From: Variovorax boronicumulans
GTDB lineage: Bacteria; Pseudomonadota; Gammaproteobacteria; Burkholderiales; Burkholderiaceae_C
Assembly: GCF_019352895.1 (NCBI RefSeq)
Contig: NZ_JAAAFX010000014.1
Coordinates: 210,003 to 274,002, forward strand
Direction of reading: 5' to 3'
DNA length: 64,000 nt
The notes below the pieces were generated by a model. It saw only the letters and a list, made by a program, of their open reading frames with translations. It was not told the origin of the DNA and ran no database searches. Below are positions 10,084 to 18,872 of the stretch, piece after piece. How positions within the stretch are numbered: the stretch's first letter is position 1; every line of letters starts with the position of its first letter. Position numbers and translations under genes: made by a program.

Positions 10084-11031
10084 ATGAACATGTCCTCGAC
10101 ACCCGTGATCGCCATCCACGGCGGCGCCGGCACCGTGCAGGCCTCGGCCCTCGATGCGGCCGCGGCCGCCGGCTACCACGACGCGCTCCAGGGCATCGTG
10201 CGGGCCGCGCAGAAGCTGTTGCGCGACGGCGGCACCGCGCTCGACGCGGTCTGCCTGGCCGTGGCGCTGCTCGAGGACTGCCCGCTGTTCAATGCCGGCC
10301 ATGGCGCGGTGTTCACCGCCGATGCCACGCACGAACTCGATGCGGCGGTGATGGACGGCGCCGATCTGTCGGCCGGGGCGGTGGCCGGCGTGAGCCGGCT
10401 GCGCAACCCGGTGCGCGCGGCCCGTGCGGTGCGCGACGACGGCCAGCACGTGCTGATGGCCGGTGCCGGAGCCGAGACCTTCGCGATCGCGCGCGGCGTC
10501 GCGGCGGTCGACCCTTCGTATTTCTCCACGGCCTTCCGTCGCGAGCAACTGGACCGCGCCCGCGCGACTCGGCGCGTGGTGCTCGACCACGACGGTGCGC
10601 CGCTCGATGAAGACCGCAAGCTGGGCACGGTCGGCGCGGTGGCGCTGGATGTGCACGGCCACCTCGCGGCCGCCACCTCGACCGGCGGCATGACCAACAA
10701 GCGCGTGGGCCGCATCGGCGATTCGCCGCTGATCGGCGCCGGCACCTATGCTGACGACCGCGGCGCGGCGGTCTCGTGCACCGGCACCGGCGAGGCCTTC
10801 ATCCGCATCGCGGCGGCCTACGACGTCAGCGCGCGCATGCGCTATGCGGGCGTGGGCCTGGCCGAAGCGGCCGAAACGGTGGTGCGGCAGAGCCTCACCG
10901 GCCTGGGCGGCAGCGGCGGCCTGATCGCGCTCGACGCCACGGGCCAGCTGTGCATGCCCTTCAACACCGAGGGCATGTACCGGGCCCATGCGCGCGGCAG
11001 CGAATCGCCGCAGAGCGCGATCCACCGCTAG
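10084..11031 (+). CDS. Isoaspartyl peptidase / L-asparaginase (Ntn hydrolase)
   Basis: A 315-residue plant-type asparaginase (IaaA family), made as a precursor that cuts itself in front of T182 (KLGTVGAVALD); that Thr then acts as the nucleophile. IHGGAGT near the start and STGGMTNKRVGRIGDSP after the cleavage site are the family's glycine loop and substrate-binding segment. It hydrolyses beta-aspartyl dipeptides and asparagine. It is the last gene of the run and convergent with the importer operon, with only 4 bp between the two stops. The ATG at 10084 overlaps an upstream AATAAACG region; M3 is a possible alternative start. Confidence 0.93.
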   Translation: MNMSSTPVIAIHGGAGTVQASALDAAAAAGYHDALQGIVRAAQKLLRDGGTALDAVCLAVALLEDCPLFNAGHGAVFTADATHELDAAVMDGADLSAGAVAGVSRLRNPVRAARAVRDDGQHVLMAGAGAETFAIARGVAAVDPSYFSTAFRREQLDRARATRRVVLDHDGAPLDEDRKLGTVGAVALDVHGHLAAATSTGGMTNKRVGRIGDSPLIGAGTYADDRGAAVSCTGTGEAFIRIAAAYDVSARMRYAGVGLAEAAETVVRQSLTGLGGSGGLIALDATGQLCMPFNTEGMYRAHARGSESPQSAIHR

Positions 11032-11035
11032 CGCA

Positions 11036-12031
11036 TCACTGGTACGCCGTGCTCAGCAGCCCCGGCGGCAGGGTCTTCAGCACCACCACTTCCGGCGCGA
11101 CGGCGTAGACGGCTTCCAGCGTGGCTTCCAGCCCCGGGGTCATGTCGGGCGCGAACTGCTTGAGCAGGTCGCGACGCACCTGGGTCTTGAAGAAGGCCAG
11201 CGACTCGGGCGAGAGCTTGAGGCGCGCGCCGTGCTCGACCCAGACCTCCTCGTCCTTCATCAGCACCTGCACCGCGTCCTGGTAGGCGGCGACGAAGGCG
11301 CGCGCATTGCCGGGGTGCTGCCTGGCGTAGTCCTCGCGCATGCTGAACAGCAGGAAGGGCACGGTAGGCAGTCCCATCTGCTGCGTGAGCTCGCGGATGC
11401 TGACCATGCTGCGGTACCTGCCGCTCGCCAGCATCTCCGGCGTGAGCGAATTCCACATCTGCGTCGCGTCGAGGTCGCCCTTCTCGATCAGGCCGCGCAG
11501 CAGCGGCACCGCGCCTTCGCGCACCTCGACGTCCTTGCCCAGGTCCATCTTGTAGAGCTTCTGCGCGGCGGCCTGCATGATGATCCAGTCGAAGCCGGTC
11601 TTGTGGGCCACGCCGACGCGCTTGCCCTTGAGGTCGGCCAGCGTCTTGAGCGGCGAGTCCTTGGCCACCACCACGCTGTTCACATAGGTGAGGAAGGGCG
11701 CGATGCTGACCACCGGCGTGCCGGCGGCGCGCAGGCGGGCCGTGGCCAGCCAGTCGAACACCACCATCTCGGCGCTGCCGCTCTGAATGGCCGCGGTGGC
11801 CGATTTCTGGTCGGAGTAGGGCACCACCTCGAGGCGGATGCCGTGTTTCTTGTCGAAGCCGTATTTCTGGATCACGGCCGGGCCGATGCCCATCGTGCCG
11901 GCGGGGTTGATCATGATCCTCACGGTGCCGCCGTCGCCCGTGGGCTGTGCTTGTGCAGGGGCGCCGGCGGTGGCCAGCAGGGCGGCGGCCAGGCCACCGG
12001 CAAAGAGTCGGAGAAGGGTGCTTCGGTTCAT
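11036..12031 (-). CDS. ABC importer substrate-binding protein (TauA/SsuA/NMT1 type)
   Basis: A 331-residue periplasmic binding protein with an obvious signal peptide (about 1-28, ending APAQA). The mature part fits the NMT1/TauA fold: INPAGTMGIGPAVIQKYGFDKK, GSAEMVVFDW, LADLKGKRVGVAHKTG. Such proteins bind sulfonates, aromatic acids, pyrimidine precursors or similar anions. It is the last gene of the eight-gene operon and overlaps the ATPase gene by 4 bases, so it serves the same importer. The Rieske oxygenase genes upstream suggest the ligand is the aromatic substrate of that pathway, which is inference. Confidence 0.92.
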   Translation of the reverse strand: MNRSTLLRLFAGGLAAALLATAGAPAQAQPTGDGGTVRIMINPAGTMGIGPAVIQKYGFDKKHGIRLEVVPYSDQKSATAAIQSGSAEMVVFDWLATARLRAAGTPVVSIAPFLTYVNSVVVAKDSPLKTLADLKGKRVGVAHKTGFDWIIMQAAAQKLYKMDLGKDVEVREGAVPLLRGLIEKGDLDATQMWNSLTPEMLASGRYRSMVSIRELTQQMGLPTVPFLLFSMREDYARQHPGNARAFVAAYQDAVQVLMKDEEVWVEHGARLKLSPESLAFFKTQVRRDLLKQFAPDMTPGLEATLEAVYAVAPEVVVLKTLPPGLLSTAYQ

Positions 12032-12831
12032 GGTTTTCTCGGGGTGGGGGAAGGGGAGGTCGCGGCCACGTCCTTGCCGGCCTGCCGCTCGAGGCAGTGG
12101 ATGACCTGCTTGCTGGCCTCGAACACGGCCGTGTCGTCGTAGGACCGGGGCCGGGGCGTGCCGCGCAGGTCGATCTCCTGCGTGATGGCGCCGCGACCCA
12201 TGACCAGGATGCGGTCGGCCAGGAAGGCCGCCTCGTAGGCGTTGTGGCTCACGAAGACGACGGTGGTGCGGAAGCGTTCCCACAGCGCCAGCAGGCTCTG
12301 GCGCAGCGTGCGCGCGGTGAGCTCGTCGAGCGCGCTGAAGGGCTCGTCCAGCAGCAGGATGTCGGGGTCGATGCAGAAGGCGCGCGCGATCGCTGCGCGC
12401 TGCTGCATGCCGCCGGACAGCTGCGCCGGGTAGAAGTCGCGGAACTCGGCCAGGTTCACGGCCTCGAGCACGGTCGCGATGCGGCCCGCCCACTCGCTGC
12501 GCGCGAAGCCGCCGGCCTCGAGCACGAAGGCGAGGTTCTGCGTGAGGGTGAACCAGGGCAGCAGCCGCGGCTCCTGGAACACATAGGCCACGCGGAAGCC
12601 CGCGCCCAGCTGCTCGCCGATCGGGCGGCCCTGGATCGTCACGCTGCCGGTATGGGCGAGGTCGAGCCCCGCCACGATGTTGAGTAGCGTCGACTTGCCG
12701 CAGCCCGAGGGCCCGACCAGGCCCACCACCTCGCCCACGGCGATGCGCAGGTCGACGTCGGACAGCACCGTGCGGCGCACGCCGCCCGAATCGAAGGACT
12801 TGCTCAGGCCGGAGATCTGGATCTGTTCCAT
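12028..12831 (-). CDS. ABC importer ATP-binding protein (TauB/SsuB type)
   Basis: A 267-residue nitrate/sulfonate/taurine-class ATPase. Walker A GPSGCGKST, signature LSGGMQQR, Walker B ILLLDEPFSALDE and the H-loop VFVSHNAYEA are all intact. It powers the inner-membrane importer formed with the permease encoded just upstream and the binding protein just downstream. The start ATG at 12831 follows the permease stop by 20 bp; the 3' end overlaps the next ATG as ATGA. The C-terminal tail after VIHCLERQAG is low-complexity and a little longer than usual. Confidence 0.95.
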   Translation of the reverse strand: MEQIQISGLSKSFDSGGVRRTVLSDVDLRIAVGEVVGLVGPSGCGKSTLLNIVAGLDLAHTGSVTIQGRPIGEQLGAGFRVAYVFQEPRLLPWFTLTQNLAFVLEAGGFARSEWAGRIATVLEAVNLAEFRDFYPAQLSGGMQQRAAIARAFCIDPDILLLDEPFSALDELTARTLRQSLLALWERFRTTVVFVSHNAYEAAFLADRILVMGRGAITQEIDLRGTPRPRSYDDTAVFEASKQVIHCLERQAGKDVAATSPSPTPRKP

Positions 12832-12851
12832 GGGGTTCCTTGCGGCGGGCG

Positions 12852-13619
12852 TCAACCGCGCCGCCATCTGAAGATGCGGCGCTCGAGCACGCCGAACACG
12901 CCGACCTCGATCACCAGCATCACGAGCACGAAGCACAGCGCATAGGCCAGCACGTTCGTCATGTCGAAGAGCTGGAAGTAGTACTCGATGCGAAAGCCCA
13001 CGCCGTCGCCGCGCCCCAGCAGCTCGACGAACAGCACCATCTTCCAGACCAGCCCGAGCCCGAAGCGGGCCGAGGCCAGCAGCATGGGCGCGATCTGCGG
13101 CCCGACGACCGCGCGCGCGATCTGCGCGCGGCTGGCGCGAAACACCTGCGCCATCTTGAGCAGCCGGGTGTCGATGCTCTTGAGTCCCTCGCGGATGTTG
13201 ATGGCGAGGAAGGGCACCACGGTCAGTGCCGCGCCCAGCACCGCGCCGCGCTCGTTCATGCCCACCACCATGTAGACGGTGAGCAGGGTGACGATCGCGG
13301 GCACCGTGATGCCGCACACGATCCAGACGCGGAAGAAGGCACCGGCGCTGCGCGAAAGCGCCATGGCCGTGCCGAGCGCGAGTGCCGCGCTCATGCCGAT
13401 CGCGAAGGCCATGAGGATGCGGCCCAGCGTGACCGCGGTGTCGGTCCACAGTGCCTTCGTCTGCACCAGCGCGCCCATCGCGGCCAGCACGCGCAGGGGC
13501 GAGGGCAGCACGGCCGCAGGCAGCGCGAACGAGGCCAGCGACCAGAGCGCGAGCAGCGTGGCCGCGGAGGCCGCGGTCCAGCGTGCGTCGGCGCTTGCCT
13601 GCCGGAAGCGCGGGCTCAT
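12852..13619 (-). CDS. ABC importer permease (TauC/SsuC type)
   Basis: A 255-residue inner-membrane permease with about six hydrophobic segments, starting ALWSLASFALPAAVLPSP, the usual opening of SsuC-like proteins. The cytoplasmic EAA-like loop is visible around DTRLLKMAQVFRASRAQIARAVVGPQIAPM. The start at 13619 overlaps the Rieske ferredoxin stop by 4 bases, which ties transport and oxygenase functions into one transcript and supports a shared substrate. Family knowledge gives nitrate/sulfonate/taurine-type import; the actual ligand is unknown. Confidence 0.94.
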   Translation of the reverse strand: MSPRFRQASADARWTAASAATLLALWSLASFALPAAVLPSPLRVLAAMGALVQTKALWTDTAVTLGRILMAFAIGMSAALALGTAMALSRSAGAFFRVWIVCGITVPAIVTLLTVYMVVGMNERGAVLGAALTVVPFLAINIREGLKSIDTRLLKMAQVFRASRAQIARAVVGPQIAPMLLASARFGLGLVWKMVLFVELLGRGDGVGFRIEYYFQLFDMTNVLAYALCFVLVMLVIEVGVFGVLERRIFRWRRG

Positions 13620-13924
13620 GCCTGTACCTCCACGCGGCCGGCCACCACGCGCACCGGGAAGGTCTGCACGGCCTCGGTCGCGGGTGCGCAGCGCGCCGCG
13701 CCGGTGCGGATGTCGAAGGTTCCCTGGTGCAGCGGGCACTCGACGCAGCCGTCCTCGATGTAGCCCTCCGAGAGGCGGGCATTGCCGTGGGTGCAGCGGT
13801 CGGCCAGCGCGTGCAGGTCCTCGCCGAGCCGGAACACCACCACCTCGCGTTCGGCTACGCGCACGGGCCACGAGGCGCCGTCGGGAAAATCGTCGGGCTC
13901 GCCGACGTCATGCCATGGAGTCAT
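13616..13924 (-). CDS. Rieske [2Fe-2S] ferredoxin
   Basis: A 102-residue Rieske ferredoxin, the electron carrier for the oxygenase encoded next to it. The cluster ligands are complete: C44 and H46 in CTHGNARL, and C63 and H66 in CPLHQGTFD. It resembles the small soluble ferredoxins of bacterial ring-hydroxylating systems (NahAb/BphF type). No dedicated ferredoxin reductase gene is present in the operon, so it must borrow one from elsewhere. It lies 8 bp after the beta subunit and overlaps the permease start. Confidence 0.94.
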   Translation of the reverse strand: MTPWHDVGEPDDFPDGASWPVRVAEREVVVFRLGEDLHALADRCTHGNARLSEGYIEDGCVECPLHQGTFDIRTGAARCAPATEAVQTFPVRVVAGRVEVQA

Positions 13925-13932
13925 GCCGGGCC

Positions 13933-14400
13933 TCAGATCGGGGTGGCGAGCAGCTCGGGGATGCCGTAGCTGTCGAGGATGACGGTGCGCTCGCGGAACA
14001 GCGCGCTCTCGCCGGCCAGTTCGATCCAGTCGAGGTAGACGCCGGTGGCGAAAGGCTTGCTCACGCCCGACTGGTCCGACTGCATCACCAGGAACTGCGT
14101 GCGCGCGCGCAGCGTGCCGTCGTCCGCCGGTGGCTCGACCAGCGGCGGCGACATCAGGTGCCGGTCGAAATGGATGTTGTAGATGTTGGCGGTGCGCAGC
14201 GACACCACGCGGTCTTCCATCATCGCGACACCCACACAATCGATCAGGCAGGCGGGCAGGCCGCGCGCATGGTTCTCGCGCGGGATCACGCGGTAGCGGC
14301 CATCGGGCACGAAGAAGGTGGGCCACAGCTCGAGCGCATCGTCGTCGATGGCATGGGCGTAGCGCAGCTGGAGCGCCAGCACGCGGTCGTGGGCGTTCAT
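13933..14400 (-). CDS. Ring-hydroxylating oxygenase beta subunit
   Basis: A 155-residue beta subunit with the NTF2-like fold, recognised by YAHAIDDDALELWPTFF at the start, RYRVIPREN and the C-terminal block VYLDWIELAGESALFRERTV. It has a structural role and packs against the catalytic alpha subunit in an alpha3beta3 complex. It overlaps the alpha gene by 4 bases (ATGA), so the two are made in step. Its closest recalled relatives are the small subunits of salicylate 5-hydroxylase and anthranilate dioxygenase systems; substrate specificity is set mainly by alpha. Confidence 0.92.
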   Translation of the reverse strand: MNAHDRVLALQLRYAHAIDDDALELWPTFFVPDGRYRVIPRENHARGLPACLIDCVGVAMMEDRVVSLRTANIYNIHFDRHLMSPPLVEPPADDGTLRARTQFLVMQSDQSGVSKPFATGVYLDWIELAGESALFRERTVILDSYGIPELLATPI

Positions 14401-15698
14401 GCCGACACCTCCGGCGCGAAGCCCATGGTGTGCGCGTACTGCTGCCACAGGCCGCGGGTGCAGACTTCCGTCACCACATGGTCGGCATCGACGATCGGGC
14501 CGCGGCCGCCCATCTCGATGAAGGAGGTCGCGTCGGGCTTCTCGCCGCGGATGGATTGCTGCACCAGCCGGATCGCCTCGCCGTCCTCCATCGAGATGTA
14601 GCCCGCGGGGCCGACCAGGTTGAGCTGCTGCAGGCGCGCCGCGGTGCGTTCGGCGGCATCGTCCTCGAAGCCGAAGTAGGTCCAGTAGAGTTCCATCGCA
14701 TCGCGCCCCAGCGGCCGCACCTGGCGCGTGGCGAAGGTGTTGAGGATCTGGTGGATCACCATGTTGGGGAACACCGAGACGATCAGGTTGCCGATGCCGT
14801 CGTGGAAGTCGGGCGTCCACTGCAGCAGCCCGGGCGCCTTGAGCGCGAAGTCGGCCTGGTACTTGTTGTCTGTTCCCTTGTACGCCTCGAGCACGCTCTC
14901 CTGGTTGTCGGTGTTGGTGATCGAGTAGACGACCGCGTGGCCGCCGCCGGGGCTCACCAGCGTATGGCCCTTCTGCGTCGAGCGGTAGACGCCGAAGGTC
15001 GCCATGAAGGTGTGCAGCAGGCCCGCGTGGTACGGGTCCTTGATGTTCTCGAAGTAAAGCTTCCAGTTGGCCGAGATGCGCTGGCGGTGGTAGCCCAGCA
15101 CCTTCAGCGGCTTGACGAAGATGCGGTCGATGTGGGTCACGATGTGGGCGCCCAGGTAGTCGAGCAGCGGTGGCGCCTCGTCGGAGAAGCTGCCGAAGAC
15201 GAGGCCCTTGTAGAGCGCGACCCTCAGCTTCTCCAGCCCATGCTCGGCCGGCTTGAAGTCCTTGGGATAGCCGCCGCAGCCGTTCAGCCCGCGGCGGTAG
15301 GGAACGCCGCAGAGCTCGCCGCTGCTGTCGTAGTTCCACTGGTGGTAGATGCAGGCATGGCCGTCGGCCTTGCCGAACTCCTGGCGCACCACGGTGGCGC
15401 CGCGGTGCGCGCAGCGGTTGACGAAGGCCGTGACCTTGCCCTCGGCATTGCGCGAGACCACCACCGGCACGTTGCCGATCTGCACCGTCTTGAACGAGCC
15501 CGTCTCGGGCACCTCGGCCTCGAGCGCGAGGTAGTTCCAGGTCGGGCCGCGGAAGACGCGCGCCATCTCGCGCTGGTAGATGGCCTCGTCGGTGAACACC
15601 CGGTAGGGTGTGCGCGTGTAGTCGGCGTTGGGCCAGCGGAACTGGTCGAGCGGGTCTGCCGCGGCTTCGACGCGCAGCGGGATGTCGGCGAGCTTCAT
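14397..15698 (-). CDS. Rieske non-haem iron oxygenase alpha subunit
   Basis: A 433-residue catalytic subunit of an aromatic ring hydroxylase. The Rieske cluster is bound by C96 and H98 (CAHRGA) and C116 and H119 (CIYHQW). The mononuclear iron site is the block NWKLYFENIKDPYHAGLLH: bridging D221 and iron ligands H224 and H229. By recalled similarity it belongs with salicylate 5-hydroxylase (NagG) and anthranilate dioxygenase large subunits, so an aromatic carboxylic acid is a sensible guess, but the substrate is not proven. ATGA overlaps join it to the hydrolase gene before it and the beta gene after it. Confidence 0.95.
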   Translation of the reverse strand: MKLADIPLRVEAAADPLDQFRWPNADYTRTPYRVFTDEAIYQREMARVFRGPTWNYLALEAEVPETGSFKTVQIGNVPVVVSRNAEGKVTAFVNRCAHRGATVVRQEFGKADGHACIYHQWNYDSSGELCGVPYRRGLNGCGGYPKDFKPAEHGLEKLRVALYKGLVFGSFSDEAPPLLDYLGAHIVTHIDRIFVKPLKVLGYHRQRISANWKLYFENIKDPYHAGLLHTFMATFGVYRSTQKGHTLVSPGGGHAVVYSITNTDNQESVLEAYKGTDNKYQADFALKAPGLLQWTPDFHDGIGNLIVSVFPNMVIHQILNTFATRQVRPLGRDAMELYWTYFGFEDDAAERTAARLQQLNLVGPAGYISMEDGEAIRLVQQSIRGEKPDATSFIEMGGRGPIVDADHVVTEVCTRGLWQQYAHTMGFAPEVSA

Positions 15699-16519
15699 GC
15701 GTGCGCCTTCGCGGCGCCGGCGAAGGCGCTCCAGCGTTCGACGAAGAGCTCCGGCTGCTCGACGTAGGGCGCGTGGCCCACGTCGGCCATCACCGGCAGT
15801 TCGCCCAGGCCCAGCGCGTTGGCGGTGGCATGGCCGATCGACAGCGGCACCATGCGGTCGTGCGCGCCCCACAGCAGGCCGACCGGCAGGGTGCGGGCGA
15901 GGCCGACCAGCGCATCGCTCACGAGTTCGCTGTTGAGGCGCTCGACGATGTAGTCGCCCAGCGCGCTCAGCGCCTCGAGCGCGCCGGCGGAGCCGTTGAT
16001 GAGCGACTCCTCGATGATCAGGTCCTCGGTCGCGAAGGAGCTGTCGATGAAGACGTTGGCCAGCTTGGCGCGCACGCCTTCGATCGACACGTTGCGCACG
16101 CCGCGGCGGATCGCCTCGCCGGTCTCGGGCGTCATCGGCGCCAGGCCCAGCGGCGCCACCAGGTAGAGGCTGTCGCACCGCGCCGGCGCGGCCAGGGCCG
16201 CCAGCGCGGCGACATGGCCGCCGAGGGAGGTGCCGACGATGTGCGCGCGGGAGAGCTCCAGCGCATCGAGCACGCCCAGGCTGAAGCGCGCGAGACCGGA
16301 AGCGCTGTAGTCGAAATCGGTCGGCTTGTCGGCCAGGCCATGGCCGGGCAGGTCGAAGGCGATGGCGCGAAAGCCCAACGCGGCCGTGTGTTCCAGCACG
16401 GCGCGCCAGCGGTCGGCGCGGGTCGACAGGCCGTGGACGAAGAGCACGGCCGGGCCTGTGTGGCCGGCCTGGAGCACGCGCGTCGTGACTCCGGCGATGG
16501 TGAGGGGGAACTGCATCAT
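15695..16519 (-). CDS. Alpha/beta hydrolase, first of two
   Basis: A 274-residue alpha/beta-fold hydrolase. The oxyanion strand is VLFVHGLS, the nucleophile elbow GTSLGGH puts Ser at 98, the acid is probably the Asp of GAHDRMVP, and the His is in VGHAPYVEQPE. It resembles ring-cleavage-product hydrolases such as MhpC/BphD in layout. Given its place between an amidohydrolase and a ring hydroxylase, it probably cleaves a C-C or ester bond in the same pathway. Tandem ATGs at 16519 and 16516 make the exact start uncertain by one codon. Confidence 0.92.
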   Translation of the reverse strand: MMQFPLTIAGVTTRVLQAGHTGPAVLFVHGLSTRADRWRAVLEHTAALGFRAIAFDLPGHGLADKPTDFDYSASGLARFSLGVLDALELSRAHIVGTSLGGHVAALAALAAPARCDSLYLVAPLGLAPMTPETGEAIRRGVRNVSIEGVRAKLANVFIDSSFATEDLIIEESLINGSAGALEALSALGDYIVERLNSELVSDALVGLARTLPVGLLWGAHDRMVPLSIGHATANALGLGELPVMADVGHAPYVEQPELFVERWSAFAGAAKAHA

Positions 16520-16529
16520 GGTGGGGCGA

Positions 16530-17906
16530 TCAGGCAGGTTGACGGCGCGCGGCATCTGCGCGCCTGGGAAGATGGGCCGCCACGTAGGCGCGGTCGTAGA
16601 CGCGGCTCCACATGGCTTGCGAGAACTCGGAGAAATGGCGCGCATGGGTGGGCGCGGGCGTCAGGTCCACCGGCTTGCCGCCCAGCAGCACCGCGTGGAT
16701 CGCCTCGCGGCGCTGCAGCACCGTGATGTCGGCCAGCGGATCGCCGTCGACCACCACCATGTCGGCCAGCTTGCCCTTCACCAGGCCGCCCAGCTTGTCG
16801 CGCTCGCGCAGCAGCTTCGTGCTTTCCACGGTGGCGCAACAGATCGCTTCGGCCGGCGTGAATCCGACATGGCGCACATGGGCCTCGAGCTCCTTCGCGC
16901 CCCACTCGCCGTGCGGCGTGACGGCGAAGCCCGACTCCGAGCCCGAGAGGAAGCGCACGCCCGCGGCACGCGCTCGCTGCAGGTTGCGCGATGCAGCCTC
17001 GAGCTCGCGGCGCTGGATGTCGGGCCACCACGGGGCTGACGCATCGGTCGGTTCGTGGAATTCGATGTTGTTGACCAGCAGCGCGAGCGAAGGGCAGAGG
17101 TACGTGCCGTGGTCGAGCGCGGCCTGGATGCCGTCGTCGCAGATGTTCGAGGCGTGGAAGATCACGTCGACGCCAGCCCGTGCCGCGTACAGCGCGCCTT
17201 CTCGGCCGCGCGCATGCACCACCGCGAGCTTGCCCAGGCGATGGATCTCGTCGACCATGGCGTGGGTCTCGGCCTGGGTGTAGGCCGCGATCAGGCCGCC
17301 GCCGTTGCGGCGCGCATGGATGCCGTCCATGGTGAGCTTGACCGCATCCACCCCGTCCTTGGCCTGCTGCCGGATGATGCGGATGGCTTCGTCCATCGAG
17401 CCGGTCAGCACGCCGGTCGAGGGCTCCGGCACGCCCACCCACGACGGGTACCAGTCGTAGAGGCCCTGCTGCGTGGTGAGCGCGCGGCTCGAGGCCGTGA
17501 TGCGCGGGCCCTGCACCAGCCCGACGTTGATCGCGTCGCGCACCGCCGGTGCGATCAGGCCCGAGCAGGCCGGGTCCATGATCGAGGTGAAGCCCGACTT
17601 GAGGATCGCCTGCGCCGCGACCATCGAGCGCAGGGTGCGGAATTCCATCGTCGCGTAGAGGTCGATGTCCTCCTGCGTGAGCGCGTTGCCGTAGGAGATG
17701 TGGGCATGACAGTCGACCATGCCGGGCATCACGAAGCGGGTCGAATGGTCAATGCGCGTGTCGCCCGGCTGCGCGGCGGGTGCCTGCGCGGTGGGGCCGA
17801 CCCAGTCGATGGTGTCGCCGTAGAGCACCAGGGTCTGGTCGGGCACGGCGCGGCCGGAGATGCCGTCGAAGAGTTCGCCGCAGTCGATCAAGGTTCTTGC
17901 TGTCAT
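16530..17906 (-). CDS. Metal-dependent amidohydrolase
   Basis: A 458-residue amidohydrolase-superfamily enzyme (imidazolonepropionase-like group), first gene of the operon. The metal-binding HxH pair is H67 and H69 in DCHAHISYGN. A Lys that could be carboxylated lies in DAVKLTMDG, and further His residues are in VVHARGREG and IFHASNICDDG. The usual strand-8 metal Asp is replaced by Glu in SGSESGF, as I recall for one branch of the family. The expected reaction is hydrolysis of a cyclic or linear amide. The ATG at 17906 (MTARTLID) is chosen over a GC-rich extension to 17975 that would eat into the divergent promoter. Confidence 0.92.
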   Translation of the reverse strand: MTARTLIDCGELFDGISGRAVPDQTLVLYGDTIDWVGPTAQAPAAQPGDTRIDHSTRFVMPGMVDCHAHISYGNALTQEDIDLYATMEFRTLRSMVAAQAILKSGFTSIMDPACSGLIAPAVRDAINVGLVQGPRITASSRALTTQQGLYDWYPSWVGVPEPSTGVLTGSMDEAIRIIRQQAKDGVDAVKLTMDGIHARRNGGGLIAAYTQAETHAMVDEIHRLGKLAVVHARGREGALYAARAGVDVIFHASNICDDGIQAALDHGTYLCPSLALLVNNIEFHEPTDASAPWWPDIQRRELEAASRNLQRARAAGVRFLSGSESGFAVTPHGEWGAKELEAHVRHVGFTPAEAICCATVESTKLLRERDKLGGLVKGKLADMVVVDGDPLADITVLQRREAIHAVLLGGKPVDLTPAPTHARHFSEFSQAMWSRVYDRAYVAAHLPRRADAARRQPA

Positions 17907-17976
17907 CGTCGTGGGGTGTCCATAGGTTCCATGGCCGAAGAGGCTTCGGAGCCTCGTGCTTCCATGCACAGTCAAA

Positions 17977-17993
17977 ACCGACTAGCATTCGGT
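17977..17993. promoter_or_regulatory. Candidate TetR operator in the divergent promoter
   Basis: The inverted repeat ACCGA-N7-TCGGT lies in the 123-bp gap between the minus-strand oxygenase operon and the plus-strand hydrolase-RidA-TetR genes. TetR-family repressors of the FadR/PaaR kind often bind ACCG...CGGT sites. The TetR gene at 19256 is the natural candidate, and one site here could control both directions. Confidence 0.45.
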
Positions 17994-18029
17994 AAAGCAA
18001 CCCGCGTGCCACGCACACTTCACACATCC

Positions 18030-18872
18030 ATGAAAACCGAGAACTGGGACTTCGAAGGCGGCTCTTTCGCCGTTCACACCGAGGGCAGCGGCCCGCCGCT
18101 GCTGCTGATCCACGGCATCGGCCCCGGCACCTCCTTCGCGGCCAACTTCGGCGCCGTCGTGCCCGCGCTGGCTGCGCATCGCACCCTTTATGGGATCGAC
18201 CTGGTCGGCTTTGGTGCATCGCCGCGCAAGGCCGCACCGCCGTTCTTCGACTTCGCGCTCTGGGTGCGGCAGGCGAGGGCGGCGATCGCGCGCATCGGCG
18301 CGCCGCGCGTCGACCTCTGGGGCCAGTCGCTGGGTGCGGCCGTGGCGCTGGGCGCCGCGGCGGCCTCACCCGCGGTGCGGAAGATCGTTTGCACCGGTGC
18401 CGGCGGCGGGGCGCGCACGCTCAATGCGGCGCTCGACCGCTTCTGGCAGGCGCCCGCCTCGAGGGAAGCGCTGCGCCTCGCGATGACGGGCGCGGTGCAC
18501 GACGCCGCCGCGCTGAGCGATGCGCAGGTCGATGCGCGCTTCGACCTGCTGTCGCGCGATGGGCTCGGCGCCCACTTCGACGCGATGATGGCGCCGGGCA
18601 AGGAACTCAACCTGCGCAGCGCATGGCTGGCACCGGAACTGCTTGCGCAAGTGCAGGCCAGCGTGCTGCTGGTGCATGGACGCGACGACCGGCCCGTGCC
18701 CTACCGCGACAGTGCGCTGCACCTGCTGGACCATCTGCCGGACTGCCGGCTCATGCTGCTCGGCCGCTGTGGCCACAACCCGATGCTGGAGCGCAGCGCC
18801 GAAGTCAGCGCGCTCGCCCTCGATCACCTGCTCTCCCAACCTCTTTCTCCCTCCCTGCCATGCGCTACCTGA
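18030..18872 (+). CDS. Alpha/beta hydrolase, second of two
   Basis: A 280-residue alpha/beta hydrolase, not closely similar to the one at 15695. Motifs are LLLIHGIGPG (oxyanion), GQSLGAA with nucleophile Ser100, VHGRDDRPVP for the acid, and GRCGHNP for the His. The arrangement again fits meta-cleavage-product or ester hydrolases. It starts the plus-strand operon divergent from the oxygenase operon; the ATG at 18030 has only a weak ribosome site (CACACATCC). The RidA gene overlaps its 3' end by 13 bases. Confidence 0.9.
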   Translation: MKTENWDFEGGSFAVHTEGSGPPLLLIHGIGPGTSFAANFGAVVPALAAHRTLYGIDLVGFGASPRKAAPPFFDFALWVRQARAAIARIGAPRVDLWGQSLGAAVALGAAAASPAVRKIVCTGAGGGARTLNAALDRFWQAPASREALRLAMTGAVHDAAALSDAQVDARFDLLSRDGLGAHFDAMMAPGKELNLRSAWLAPELLAQVQASVLLVHGRDDRPVPYRDSALHLLDHLPDCRLMLLGRCGHNPMLERSAEVSALALDHLLSQPLSPSLPCAT

